Source: Dyadobacter subterraneus
GTDB taxonomy: Bacteria; Bacteroidota; Bacteroidia; Cytophagales; Spirosomataceae
Assembly (NCBI RefSeq): GCF_015221875.1
Contig: NZ_JACYGY010000004.1
Location: 1 to 20,009, forward strand
Length of the DNA stretch: 20,009 bases
Reading direction: 5' to 3'
Part shown: piece after piece, positions 6,531 through 14,281 of the stretch
Position numbering within the stretch: the stretch's first letter is position 1
How the letters are laid out: the number at the start of each line of letters is the position of its first letter
The notes under the pieces: generated by a model
Databases searched by the model: none
Told to the model about the DNA's origin: nothing
What the model saw: the letters and a program-made list of their open reading frames with translations, nothing else
Position numbers and translations under genes: made by a program

Positions 6531-6586
6531 GCGGTCGATAACTTTAGTCGGCAGTGTCTGGCTATTCATGTCGGCCAATCGCTGAA
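6531..6586 (+). repeat. 56-bp direct repeat flanking IS110 copy 2 (right copy)
   Basis: Identical to 5017-5072. Its first bases GCG match the end of GC-rich insertion B, which suggests that insertion B was already present when this segment was duplicated. Confidence 0.9.
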
Positions 6587-6792
6587 AGGAGAGGATGTTG
6601 TCGCTGTGATGAATCAGATAAAAATTGTAAATTTAACCGTACCTAACCGGATTCAGGTTGACAATGGCGCTGAATTTATTTCCAAAGCGTTGGACAAATG
6701 GTGTTATGTTAACAGCGTAACGCTCGAGTTTTCAAGACCTGGGAAACCGACAGATAACCCTTTTATTGAGTCCTTTAACGGTAGCTTTAGAG

Positions 6793-6805
6793 CGGACGCC
6801 GCGCG
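6793..6805 (+). repeat. GC-rich mini-insertion C
   Basis: CGGACGCCGCGCG flanked by G on both sides (6792, 6806). Removing 14 bases restores [14 protein letters not shown], a strongly conserved IS3 motif directly after the catalytic Glu. Confidence 0.75.
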
Positions 6806-7013
6806 GATGAATGCTTAAATGCGCATTGGTTTTTATCACTTGAAGACGCACAGGAAAAAATTGAAACTTGGCGACAAGAGTATAACAGTTTCAGGCCGCA
6901 TAGTTCATTGTGGAATCTAACTCCCGATGAGATGGTGATGCGGGTGAAAAACGAGGAAAATACCGACCCGATTTTCCAGTTTTAGCTGTCCAAGAAGTGG
7001 GAGGCCCTCATCA

Positions 7014-7314
7014 AGTTTATATACTGTAATTCCTATACGACTGTCATAAGGGAGAAAAGGATTTTTAGGACTCTACGTTTATTTTGATCCTGTAATGAAA
7101 ATCTAATATATTCCTATAACATTTCTAAATTTGCATATATCATCGCTTTTAAATAAAAAATTATAAAATTCAATGAAAATGTCATAAACGTTTTAAAGAA
7201 AATATTGTTTATTGATAATGCTTCGCTAATTTTAATTAAGCATATTTTGCTTTTGATATCATAAATTGAATTTGGTAAGCAAAATTTAAATAGTCACCGT
7301 GAAATCTGTTTATC
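7014..7314. other. AT-rich intergenic stretch before the Crp-like gene
   Basis: Bases 7014-7072 contain the possible far half of the ORF remnant interrupted by IS3. The remainder to 7314 is AT-rich with no credible ORF and presumably holds the promoter of the regulator. TGAATTTG near 7266-7273 resembles a Bacteroidota -7 box (TAnnTTTG) with one mismatch, but I see no confident -33 partner. Confidence 0.4.
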
Positions 7315-7911
7315 ATGTTTGAAGTTTTTAAAAAATATATACTTGAAAAGGTAAATTTAACTGAAGAAGAACTTGCATTAATAAGATCTTACAGTGTAAT
7401 CAAAAAATTACGCCGGCGACAATACCTTTTACAGGAAGGAGAAGTTAACCGTTACAAAGCCTTTATTACCAAAGGCTGTTTGCGTCAATATCGAATAGGC
7501 GATAACGGAGAAGAGCATATTATGAGATTTGGAATTGAGACATGGTGGATGAGTGATATGGAAAGTTATACATCTATCTCTCCTTCAAAAAGCTTTATTG
7601 ATGCATTGGAAGAATCAGAAGTTTTAATGTGGGCAAAAGAAGACTGGGATGAATTGTTGATAAAAATTCCAAAAATTGGTGAATTTCAAGAAAGTCTGTT
7701 AAACAGAAGTTTCAATGCGAAGGAAAATAGAATACATGTAACAATCAGTTATACAGCCGAACAAAAATATTCTGATTTCATTACGTCGTTTCCCGAGATT
7801 TATAACCGGGTCCCATTGCATATGATCGCATCGTATTTAGGAATTTCGAGAGAAACTTTGAGCCGAATTAGACATCATTTTGCCTTAAAACCAGAATTCA
7901 ATCACAAATAA
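7315..7911 (+). CDS. Crp/Fnr-family transcriptional regulator
   Basis: A 198-residue protein of normal length for the small Bacteroidota Crp/Fnr group. Residues about 25-115 form the beta-roll cNMP-binding-like domain (RRRQYLLQEGE, FITKGCLRQYR). A long helix follows, then a C-terminal winged helix with recognition segment IASYLGISRETLSRIR at residues 171-186. The classical phosphate-binding cassette for cAMP (the RS/T-A signature) is not evident, and there is no Fnr-type cysteine cluster, so the ligand is unknown. It is monocistronic as far as can be seen, with a terminator at 7986. A perfect CRP-type palindrome lies about 190 bp downstream, in front of the next gene, and this protein is the natural candidate to bind it. 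Confidence 0.9.
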   Translation: MFEVFKKYILEKVNLTEEELALIRSYSVIKKLRRRQYLLQEGEVNRYKAFITKGCLRQYRIGDNGEEHIMRFGIETWWMSDMESYTSISPSKSFIDALEESEVLMWAKEDWDELLIKIPKIGEFQESLLNRSFNAKENRIHVTISYTAEQKYSDFITSFPEIYNRVPLHMIASYLGISRETLSRIRHHFALKPEFNHK

Positions 7912-7985
7912 AAAAATTAAAACAATTTTTAAACTTCCTTCTTACAATTTTAATACGCACCTTTAAATATAGCCTATCGTTAATT

Positions 7986-8018
7986 ATACCGCGTTGCTAT
8001 CGCCACACGGTATTTTTT
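7986..8018 (+). terminator. Rho-independent terminator after the Crp-like gene
   Basis: The arms ATACCG and CGGTAT pair, with further imperfect pairing inside the loop, and are followed directly by seven Ts. It lies about 75 nt after the regulator's stop codon. Confidence 0.65.
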
Positions 8019-8101
8019 TGTATATCCGTATTTTCTTGGTTAGTTCAACACTTCAATGGAATTTATTTAAATTGAAAAAGTACAATTGATAGATTCATAG
8101 A

Positions 8102-8119
8102 ATGTGACATTTGTCACAT
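8102..8119 (+). promoter_or_regulatory. CRP/FNR-type operator
   Basis: ATGTGACATTTGTCACAT is a perfect palindrome around a 4-bp centre and fits the classical TGTGA-N6-TCACA pattern bound by Crp-family regulators. It lies about 95 bp upstream of the SDR start codon and about 45-60 bp upstream of a -7-like box. The Crp/Fnr-type protein encoded immediately upstream is the likely binder (inference). Confidence 0.7.
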
Positions 8120-8128
8120 ATTTTTTGT

Positions 8129-8138
8129 GTCATATGAC
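8129..8138 (+). promoter_or_regulatory. Second short palindrome upstream of SDR gene
   Basis: GTCATATGAC is a perfect 10-bp palindrome whose half-site GTCA resembles that of the neighbouring CRP-like site. It may be a second, weaker operator. Confidence 0.4.
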
Positions 8139-8162
8139 GTTTCCCACGCGCTGTAAGGGTGA

Positions 8163-8170
8163 TAATTTTG
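8163..8170 (+). promoter_or_regulatory. Bacteroidota -7 promoter element
   Basis: TAATTTTG fits the Bacteroidota primary sigma-factor consensus TAnnTTTG and lies about 43 nt before the SDR ATG. The -33 TTTG box is weak (GTTTC around 8139-8143), which would fit an activator-dependent promoter. Confidence 0.5.
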
Positions 8171-8212
8171 TATCGCAATCTGAAAGACAGATGCTAAATA
8201 AAATTAAAGACA

Positions 8213-9076
8213 ATGTCAAAAATAATCTTAATAACTGGAACAAGCTCGGGATTTGGTAAATTATCCACAATTACCCTTGCAAAAGAAGGCCACACTGTAA
8301 TCGCCGCAATGCGCGAAGTGAACGGCAAAAATTCTGAATCGGCAAAAGAACTTTCTGCTTTGCCAAATGTCGATGTAGTCGAGATGGATGTTACATCAGA
8401 AGAATCTGTTAACGCAGCAGTTCAAATCGTCCTTAAAAAGTATAATAAGATAGATATTCTTATTAATAACGCAGGAGTTACAGGTTTTGGATTGCTGGAG
8501 GCTACTTCGATAAACCAAATCAAAAAAATATTCGAAGTAAACCTTTTTGGGGCTATTCGTACGTATCAAGCGGTTCTTCCGTCAATGCGTGAAGAAAAAT
8601 CTGGATTGATTATTAATATTTCAAGTGGTCTTGGTTTATTCGCTCCTCCATTTATCGTTCCATATGAAATGACCAAATTTGGTCTTGAGGCACTAACCGA
8701 AGGAATTCGTTATGAAATCAAAGGATATGGAATTGAGACAGTTACTGTTCAACCTGGACCATTTCCAACTGAAATCGGAGACAAAGCCGCTGGTTTCGGG
8801 CCTGACAGACAGGACATTTTAGATTCTTATGGTCCGACAGCACAAAGTGCTCTTGAAGGATTCGGAACTGCAATGTATGGTAAGATGACCGAGTATCAGG
8901 CTGACTCTCAAGAAATTGCCGATGCACTTTTGAAATTGATTAATCTACCAAGTGGCACAAGACCATTCCACACCGTTGTAAATCGATTGGGAGAAGGTGT
9001 AGAGCAGGCATTTGTAGAAAACAGAAAGGAATATAGAAAAGGCCTAATGGATAATATGGGCTGGGGTGAATTTTAA
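8213..9076 (+). CDS. Short-chain dehydrogenase/reductase (SDR)
   Basis: A 287-residue classical SDR oxidoreductase, cytosolic and NAD(P)-dependent. Cofactor-binding TGTSSGFG is at residues 8-15, the Asp of MDV at 59, and NNAG at 85-88. Catalytic residues are Asn110 (EVNLFG), Ser138 (INISSG), Tyr151 and Lys155 (YEMTK). The PGPFPT motif follows the active site. The substrate cannot be told from sequence. The length beyond the usual 250 residues and the C-terminal extension resemble the 'SDR family oxidoreductase' type often found next to regulators in Bacteroidota. It follows a CRP-like operator and is closed by a strong terminator, so it is probably its own transcription unit and not part of the efflux operon. 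Confidence 0.92.
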   Translation: MSKIILITGTSSGFGKLSTITLAKEGHTVIAAMREVNGKNSESAKELSALPNVDVVEMDVTSEESVNAAVQIVLKKYNKIDILINNAGVTGFGLLEATSINQIKKIFEVNLFGAIRTYQAVLPSMREEKSGLIINISSGLGLFAPPFIVPYEMTKFGLEALTEGIRYEIKGYGIETVTVQPGPFPTEIGDKAAGFGPDRQDILDSYGPTAQSALEGFGTAMYGKMTEYQADSQEIADALLKLINLPSGTRPFHTVVNRLGEGVEQAFVENRKEYRKGLMDNMGWGEF

Positions 9077-9085
9077 TTGTAATAT

Positions 9086-9126
9086 TTTTTTGAATAAGAT
9101 CCATAATATGGATCTTATTCAAAAAA
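9086..9126. terminator. Bidirectional terminator, perfect 20-bp inverted repeat
   Basis: A 41-bp perfect palindrome centred on 9106. It starts with a T-run, goes through GAATAAGATCCATA and its complement, and ends with an A-run. It begins about 10 nt after the SDR stop codon. The A and T runs on both sides make it usable on either strand. Confidence 0.8.
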
Positions 9127-9232
9127 GCTTACTACACCTTACGGAAAGCGTTTACAATAACGTTTATAGCATAGCGTCACATGGATTGGATCATTTCTTC
9201 ACCTTGCCAGCTAGAAAAAAGCAAATATTAAA

Positions 9233-9829
9233 ATGGGAATTATAGAGAGAAAGCAAAGGCTTAAAGAAGAGACGCGAACAAATATTCTCGAAGCAGCAGT
9301 GAAAATTGTAAAACAGGAAGGCTGGCATGCGCTTAGCATGCGTAAAATTGCTGATTCCATTGAATATACAGTGCCAGTGATTTATGACTATTTTTCAAGT
9401 AAACAAGCGATCTTGTTAGAGCTTACCAAAAAAGGATTTGTTTCTCTTTCGAACTCTTTAAAAAGCTCAATGCTTCAGCACGGCGATCCCAGAACCAAAA
9501 TTTTAGGTATGTGGCTGACGTACTGGAAATTTGCTTTTTCTGAAAAAGAATATTATCAACTGATGTTTGGTGTCGAAATGAATTGCGCACATTCAGAGTG
9601 CAAAATCGCGGAATCAGAAATTCCATGTCAACTCTTCAAATCTGTCATTAGGCAGATTTATAAAAACTTACCTGATGAAAACGAAATTTCAGCAAAATAC
9701 TTTACGTATTGGTCTATTGTACACGGACTTATTGCTTTAAATTTTGTTAATCAAGGCAATTCAAATGATGTTAGTGAAAATATTTTAATTGATGCAATTA
9801 GCTCAATTAACCGATCAATTTCAGCTTAA
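9233..9829 (+). CDS. TetR/AcrR-family regulator upstream of the efflux genes
   Basis: A 198-residue protein of normal TetR length. The N-terminal DNA-binding domain has its helix-turn-helix at residues about 35-54 (SMRKIADSIEYTVPVIYDYF), with the typical YDYFSSKQAILLEL continuation. The C-terminal ligand-binding domain is variable, with a TetR_C_33/WHG-like FTYWSIVHGLIALNF. It lies 116 nt before the adaptor lipoprotein gene on the same strand with no terminator between them, so it is probably the local repressor of, and co-transcribed with, the RND operon. Inducing ligand is unknown. I could not identify a convincing operator palindrome in 9127-9232. Confidence 0.9.
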   Translation: MGIIERKQRLKEETRTNILEAAVKIVKQEGWHALSMRKIADSIEYTVPVIYDYFSSKQAILLELTKKGFVSLSNSLKSSMLQHGDPRTKILGMWLTYWKFAFSEKEYYQLMFGVEMNCAHSECKIAESEIPCQLFKSVIRQIYKNLPDENEISAKYFTYWSIVHGLIALNFVNQGNSNDVSENILIDAISSINRSISA

Positions 9830-9945
9830 TTTTTTGCCTTTTGGTTTACACCATTAGGAAAACTTACACCCTAGTAATTTCTAAAAATTATTTAATTAAT
9901 CCGTACTCCAGGCTTAATTCCTGTGAGCAAAACTTTATAAATCAA

Positions 9946-11082
9946 ATGAAAACGATAATGGCCTTAATGGCTTCACTTCTAATATTCTCGTGTAATTCCA
10001 AACAAGAAAAAACTGAGGTGTCGGCCCCAACTCCTACGTTGCCAGTATTAAACATCACCCCCGAGTCAGTTACAACATATCAAGAATATCCGGCATCAAT
10101 AGAAGGAATTGAAAGTTTGGAAATTCGACCTCAGATTTCAGGTATTCTCGATCAGGTATACATTGACGAAGGCCAATTTGTAAAGGCTGGAAGTCCATTA
10201 TTTAAAATCAACGAAGCTAGTTTCCGTGCCGCCCTAAACAATGCGGAAGCCAGCTTGCATGCAGCCCAAGGTACCATGATAAATGCTGATTTAGAAGTAG
10301 AAAAGTTAACTCCTTTATTTCAGAATAAAGTTGTATCAGAATTTCAATTAAAGGCCGCAAAAACAAGTTCTCAAATAGCTGAAGCTAATGTTGAACAGGC
10401 GAAAGCTAATATATCTGCTGCGAAAATAAATCTGGGATATACAATTATTAAAGCACCTGTAAGTGGATTTGCTGGTCGTCTTCAAAGAAAAAGGGGAAGT
10501 TTAGTCTCTCCAACTGACACTGAGCCAATTACTCAATTGTCCGATGTACACAACGTGCATGTCTATTTTTCATTAACAGAAAAGGAGTTTGTGACTTTTA
10601 AAGATCAGTACTCAGGTCAGACCTTAGTTGAAAAGCTCAATAATTTACCACCAGTAACACTGTCTCTTGCAAATAATAAAATTTATTCTGAAAAAGGAAG
10701 GGTAGATGCTATTGACGGTCAATTTGATAAAAATACCGGTGCCATTACGCTTAGAGCCAATTTTTCTAACCCGCAGGGTCTGCTTCGTGCAGGGAACACC
10801 GGTAAAATTCAGCTTGGTCTGTATAATAGCGACGTGCTACTGGTGCCGCAATCAGCCACAATGGAAACACAGGACAAAATGTTTGTATTTGTTCTTGCGG
10901 ATAGTAACAAAGTAAAAAAACAGCCCATTACAATCTTTGGAAGAAGTGGTGACAAATATCTGGTAAAGGAAGGACTTAAAGCCGGAGACAGGGTCGTCAC
11001 TGACGGTATTGTTTCTCTTGCAGAAGGGACTACAATTAATCCAAAAACTACTCCTGATAAAGCAGTATCACTAAAAAATTAA
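9946..11082 (+). CDS. RND efflux periplasmic adaptor (MFP), lipoprotein
   Basis: A membrane-fusion protein linking the RND pump to the outer-membrane channel. I chose ATG 9946 because it gives a lipoprotein signal (MKTIMALMASLLIFSC, acylated Cys at residue 16). A longer frame from TTG 9841 adds 35 residues of non-signal-like sequence before it. The protein is 378 residues. Order: lipoyl/barrel-sandwich first half (LEIRPQISGILDQVYIDEGQFVKAGSPLF), alpha-helical hairpin rich in Ala (NNAEASLHAAQG to QAKANISAAK), second lipoyl half (TIIKAPVSGFAGRL), beta-barrel, and membrane-proximal domain (LLVPQSATMET, GLKAGDRVVTDGI). First of three genes of a tripartite efflux operon; 19 nt separate it from the pump gene. 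Confidence 0.93.
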   Translation: MKTIMALMASLLIFSCNSKQEKTEVSAPTPTLPVLNITPESVTTYQEYPASIEGIESLEIRPQISGILDQVYIDEGQFVKAGSPLFKINEASFRAALNNAEASLHAAQGTMINADLEVEKLTPLFQNKVVSEFQLKAAKTSSQIAEANVEQAKANISAAKINLGYTIIKAPVSGFAGRLQRKRGSLVSPTDTEPITQLSDVHNVHVYFSLTEKEFVTFKDQYSGQTLVEKLNNLPPVTLSLANNKIYSEKGRVDAIDGQFDKNTGAITLRANFSNPQGLLRAGNTGKIQLGLYNSDVLLVPQSATMETQDKMFVFVLADSNKVKKQPITIFGRSGDKYLVKEGLKAGDRVVTDGIVSLAEGTTINPKTTPDKAVSLKN

Positions 11083-11101
11083 TTTCTTATTTCTCACTAT
11101 C

Positions 11102-14100
11102 ATGTTCAAAACATTCATAAACAAACCGGTACTGGCTACGGTTGTATCTATTTTACTGGTTATTCTTGGAATTCTTGGGCTGTTCAAACTACCCTTGCAA
11201 CAATTCCCCGACATAGCGCCACCTCAGGTAATGGTAACAGCCGTTTACCCGGGGGCCAATGCTGAAACAATTCTGCGCTCGGTTGCACCATCGCTCGAAG
11301 AAGCCATCAATGGTGTCGAGAATATTACTTACATGAGCTCCACTGCCAGTAATGATGGAACCCTTGCCATCACTGTTTTCTTCAAGCTCGGCACCGATCC
11401 AGATCAGGCGGCCGTCAATGTACAGAACAGGGTAAGCCAGGCTACCAGCCAGCTGCCACCCGAAGTCGTCCAACAGGGTATTATCACCGCCAAACAACAG
11501 AATAGCTTGATTATGGTCGTAGGCGTTTATACCGAGGACGAAAAAAAATATGATGAGACTTTTGTAAACAACTATACTTCCATCAACATCATCCCTGATA
11601 TCAAAAGGATTCCCGGTGTCGGCCAGGCATTCCTGTTTGGGGGAGCCAAAGATTATTCCATGCGCGTTTGGCTGAACCCGGCACAGATGCAGACCTACCA
11701 TGTCACACCTGCGGATATATCGGCAGCCATCCAGGATAAAAGCCTCGAAGCAGCCCCGGGAAGGTTTGGTGACAGAAGCAAGGAAGCATTCGAATATGTA
11801 ATCAAGTACAAAGGAAAATTAAACAAAGCAGAAGATTACGAAAATATTGCCATTAGGGCCAATAACGACGGGTCCGTGCTCAGATTGAAAGATGTTGCCC
11901 GTGTGGAACTCGGATCCTATACCTATGCCACCAGAACCCGTTTGAATGGTAAGATCGGCGTTGGTATTGCCATCGTTCAGCTGGCCGGATCAAACTCCAA
12001 CGACATCCAGATCGCTGTAAACAAACTCGTCGAAAAAGCTTCCAAATCATTCCCGGAAGGTATTAAGTATAACACCTTTTATAGTACAAAAAGAGCACTC
12101 GACGCTTCTATCGAACAGGTGGAACACACTTTGATTGAAGCATTTATACTCGTTTTTATTGTTGTGCTGCTCTTCCTGCAGGATTTCCGCTCTACGCTTA
12201 TACCGGCCATTGCCGTCCCGGTTGCCATTGTGGGTACCTTCTTCTTTATGTATGTCTTCGGTTTTACAATCAACCTTTTGACGCTGTTCGCACTTGTGCT
12301 GGCCATTGGTATTGTCGTCGATGATGCCATTGTTGTTGTGGAGGCCGTGCACGCCAAGATGGAACACGAAAAGCTCCAGCCCAGAGAGGCAACCATAAAA
12401 GCCATGCATGAAATCACCGGTGCAATCATTTCGATTACCTTGGTTATGGCAGCCGTCTTTCTCCCAGTCGGGTTTATGGAAGGATCTACGGGATTGTTTT
12501 ACAGACAGTTCGCTTTTACCATGGCCATTGCCATTGTCATCTCCGCAGTTAATGCCCTTACTTTGAGCCCGGCGCTTGCTGCCCTGTTTCTGAAAAATCC
12601 GCATGCACATCCCGGACAGCAAAAACAAAACTTCAAAACCAAATTCTTTGCCGGCTTCAATGCAGGTTTTGAAGGGCTGACAAACAAATACATGGGAATG
12701 CTGGGCTTTCTTCTCAAAAGAAAGTGGATCGCTTTGAGCGGACTGGCCGTAGTCATTATCAGCACCGTGTACATGCTACGTACCACACCAACAGGATTTA
12801 TACCCACAGAAGACCAGAACTTTCTTGCCATTGCTATTTCAACACCCTCAGGAACATCGCTCAAACGAACAGAACAGGTCATGATTGAAGCAGAGAAGAA
12901 ATTGAAAGCACTGGATGCTGCCGAATTCGTGGTTACGATTCCAGGTTACAGCCTGTTAACCTCCTCAGCAAGCCCATCTTCGGCCACTTCTTTTGTGCAG
13001 CTGAAACTTGCGGCCGACCGCGGAAAAGTTAAGGATATTAACCAGCTGCTGGGCGTTGTCCAGACTACACTGGCCGATGTCAAAGGAGGCAGTTTTTATG
13101 CTTTTACCTTCCCGACAGTGCCTGGATTCAGCAACATTGAGGCACTCGATGTCGTGCTGCAGGACAGATCCGGAGGACCGCTCGGTAAATTTTCTGCCAT
13201 TACCAATGAATTCATCGGCGAACTTAATAAACAGGCACCCGTGGCGGCTGCTTTCACAACATTCAAGGCCGATTATCCACAATACCAGCTCGAAGTTGAT
13301 GATGACAAAGCCGACCAGCTTGGTGTAAAGGTAAAGGACATCCTGCAAACCATGCAGGCATACTTTGGTACTGCCCAGGCATCTGACTTTAACCGCTTCG
13401 GTAAGTACTATAAAGTTGTCTTACAGGCTGACGCTGCCGATAAAGCTGAACCCGCTTCCTTAAATAGTGTTTATGTCAAAAACCAGCGTGGTGATATGGT
13501 CCCGTTAAATACCCTGGTGACACTCAAAAGGGTATTCGGCTCTGAAACCGCTTCCCGTTACAACCTTTTTAACTCTATACAGCTTAATGTTATTCCTAAG
13601 CCTGGATTCAGTTCCGGAGATGCCATTGAAGCAATTAAAAACCTTGCTGCAAAAAAACTTCCTTCCGGTATCACTTACGAATTCTCAGGACAAACCAGAG
13701 AAGAAATTTCATCAGGCGGACAATCCGTTATTGTTTTCATGCTTTGTCTTGTCTTTGTTTACTTCCTTCTGGCGGCACAGTATGAAAGTTACATCCTGCC
13801 GTTCTCGGTTATTCTTTCAATTCCTACCGGCATATTCGGTGTGTTTGCAGTCATTGGCATCAAAGGGATTGAAAACAACATCTATGTCCAGGTCGCACTG
13901 GTCATGCTCATAGGCTTGCTGGCCAAGAATGCCATCCTGATCGTAGAATTTGCACTCCAACGAAGAAAGGCCGGTAAATCCCTGGTTGAAGCAGCCATGG
14001 AAGCATCCAGACTAAGGCTCCGTCCGATCATTATGACCTCCCTGGCCTTTGTATTCGGCATGTTCCCCATGAGCATCGCCACAGGACCATCAGCACAGGG

Positions 14101-14281
14101 AAACCATTCCATCAGCTTTGCGGCCGCAGGTGGTATGATCTCAGGCGTCGTACTGGGTGTAATCATCATACCAGTGCTATTCGTCGTGTTCCAATCTATT
14201 CAGGAAAAATTTACTAGCAAAAATGCTGCAAATCATGTTGCCGTATCAGAAGATGAAAATTTAACTGCCTCTCAATTATGA
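11102..14281 (+). CDS. RND multidrug efflux pump, HAE1 family (AcrB-like)
   Basis: A 1059-residue inner-membrane proton/drug antiporter of typical HAE1 length. TM1 is at residues 10-30 after MFKTFINKPV. Porter domain motifs follow (FPDIAPPQVMVTAVYPGANAETI, QNRVSQATSQLPPEV), with TM4 proton-relay Asp407-Asp408 in GIVVDDAIVVVE and the TM10 Lys942 in LLAKNAILIVEFA. The C-terminal TM bundle contains RLRPIIMTSLAF and GNHSISFAAAGGMISG. All relay residues are in place, so it should be functional. Its stop overlaps the next gene's start (ATGA), implying translational coupling. The body of the gene looks clearly richer in GC than the genes on both sides. Substrate range is not predictable here. Confidence 0.95.
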   Translation: MFKTFINKPVLATVVSILLVILGILGLFKLPLQQFPDIAPPQVMVTAVYPGANAETILRSVAPSLEEAINGVENITYMSSTASNDGTLAITVFFKLGTDPDQAAVNVQNRVSQATSQLPPEVVQQGIITAKQQNSLIMVVGVYTEDEKKYDETFVNNYTSINIIPDIKRIPGVGQAFLFGGAKDYSMRVWLNPAQMQTYHVTPADISAAIQDKSLEAAPGRFGDRSKEAFEYVIKYKGKLNKAEDYENIAIRANNDGSVLRLKDVARVELGSYTYATRTRLNGKIGVGIAIVQLAGSNSNDIQIAVNKLVEKASKSFPEGIKYNTFYSTKRALDASIEQVEHTLIEAFILVFIVVLLFLQDFRSTLIPAIAVPVAIVGTFFFMYVFGFTINLLTLFALVLAIGIVVDDAIVVVEAVHAKMEHEKLQPREATIKAMHEITGAIISITLVMAAVFLPVGFMEGSTGLFYRQFAFTMAIAIVISAVNALTLSPALAALFLKNPHAHPGQQKQNFKTKFFAGFNAGFEGLTNKYMGMLGFLLKRKWIALSGLAVVIISTVYMLRTTPTGFIPTEDQNFLAIAISTPSGTSLKRTEQVMIEAEKKLKALDAAEFVVTIPGYSLLTSSASPSSATSFVQLKLAADRGKVKDINQLLGVVQTTLADVKGGSFYAFTFPTVPGFSNIEALDVVLQDRSGGPLGKFSAITNEFIGELNKQAPVAAAFTTFKADYPQYQLEVDDDKADQLGVKVKDILQTMQAYFGTAQASDFNRFGKYYKVVLQADAADKAEPASLNSVYVKNQRGDMVPLNTLVTLKRVFGSETASRYNLFNSIQLNVIPKPGFSSGDAIEAIKNLAAKKLPSGITYEFSGQTREEISSGGQSVIVFMLCLVFVYFLLAAQYESYILPFSVILSIPTGIFGVFAVIGIKGIENNIYVQVALVMLIGLLAKNAILIVEFALQRRKAGKSLVEAAMEASRLRLRPIIMTSLAFVFGMFPMSIATGPSAQGNHSISFAAAGGMISGVVLGVIIIPVLFVVFQSIQEKFTSKNAANHVAVSEDENLTASQL

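Larger units (their letters stand above)
6531..6985 (+). pseudogene. IS3 orfB transposase, 3' part, with GC-rich insertion
   Basis: This is the second half of the rve DDE domain. It restarts within the duplicated 56 bp (VDNFSRQCLAIHVGQSL), then has the second Asp in QVDNGAEF and the catalytic Glu in [13 protein letters not shown] 14-base GC-rich insertion at 6793 breaks the frame inside the conserved SFRDECLN motif. In the shifted frame the canonical C-terminus follows ([28 protein letters not shown]) to the stop at 6985. Confidence 0.85.
4225..7010 (+). mobile_element. IS3-family (IS150-like) element, interrupted by IS110
   Basis: The left end TGACCTCCCCCCAGAAAACT and the right end (reverse complement starting TGAGGGCCTCCCACTTCTT) form imperfect terminal inverted repeats, which continue to a shared AAATCGGG. 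Removing the inserted IS110 (5072-6529) leaves about 1.3 kb, a normal IS3 size, with orfA and orfB. Flanks show a possible 3-bp duplication TCA (4221-4223 and 7011-7013). The element is inactive: orfA has an early stop, orfB carries three GC-rich insertions and is split by IS110. Confidence 0.85.
7912..8212. promoter_or_regulatory. Intergenic control region between crp-like gene and SDR gene
   Basis: No gene is present. In order it contains a probable terminator (7986-8018), a CRP-like palindrome (8102-8119), a second palindrome (8129-8138) and a -7 type box (8163-8170), all described separately. Confidence 0.7.

Noticed and set aside
9841..9945. TTG start giving a 413-residue adaptor protein
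   Set aside because: The extra 35 residues precede a perfect lipoprotein signal peptide that starts at ATG 9946; a lipobox 51 residues inside would not work.
12047..12628. Long minus-strand open frames opposite the RND pump gene (also 11189-11701 and 13882-14169)
   Set aside because: They are antisense to a certain gene with higher GC content, have low-complexity compositions and no family resemblance.
13008..13022. GCGGCCGACCGCGG-like block in the pump gene
   Set aside because: It is in frame in a GC-richer gene, encodes a normal AADRG segment and does not match the insertion core.
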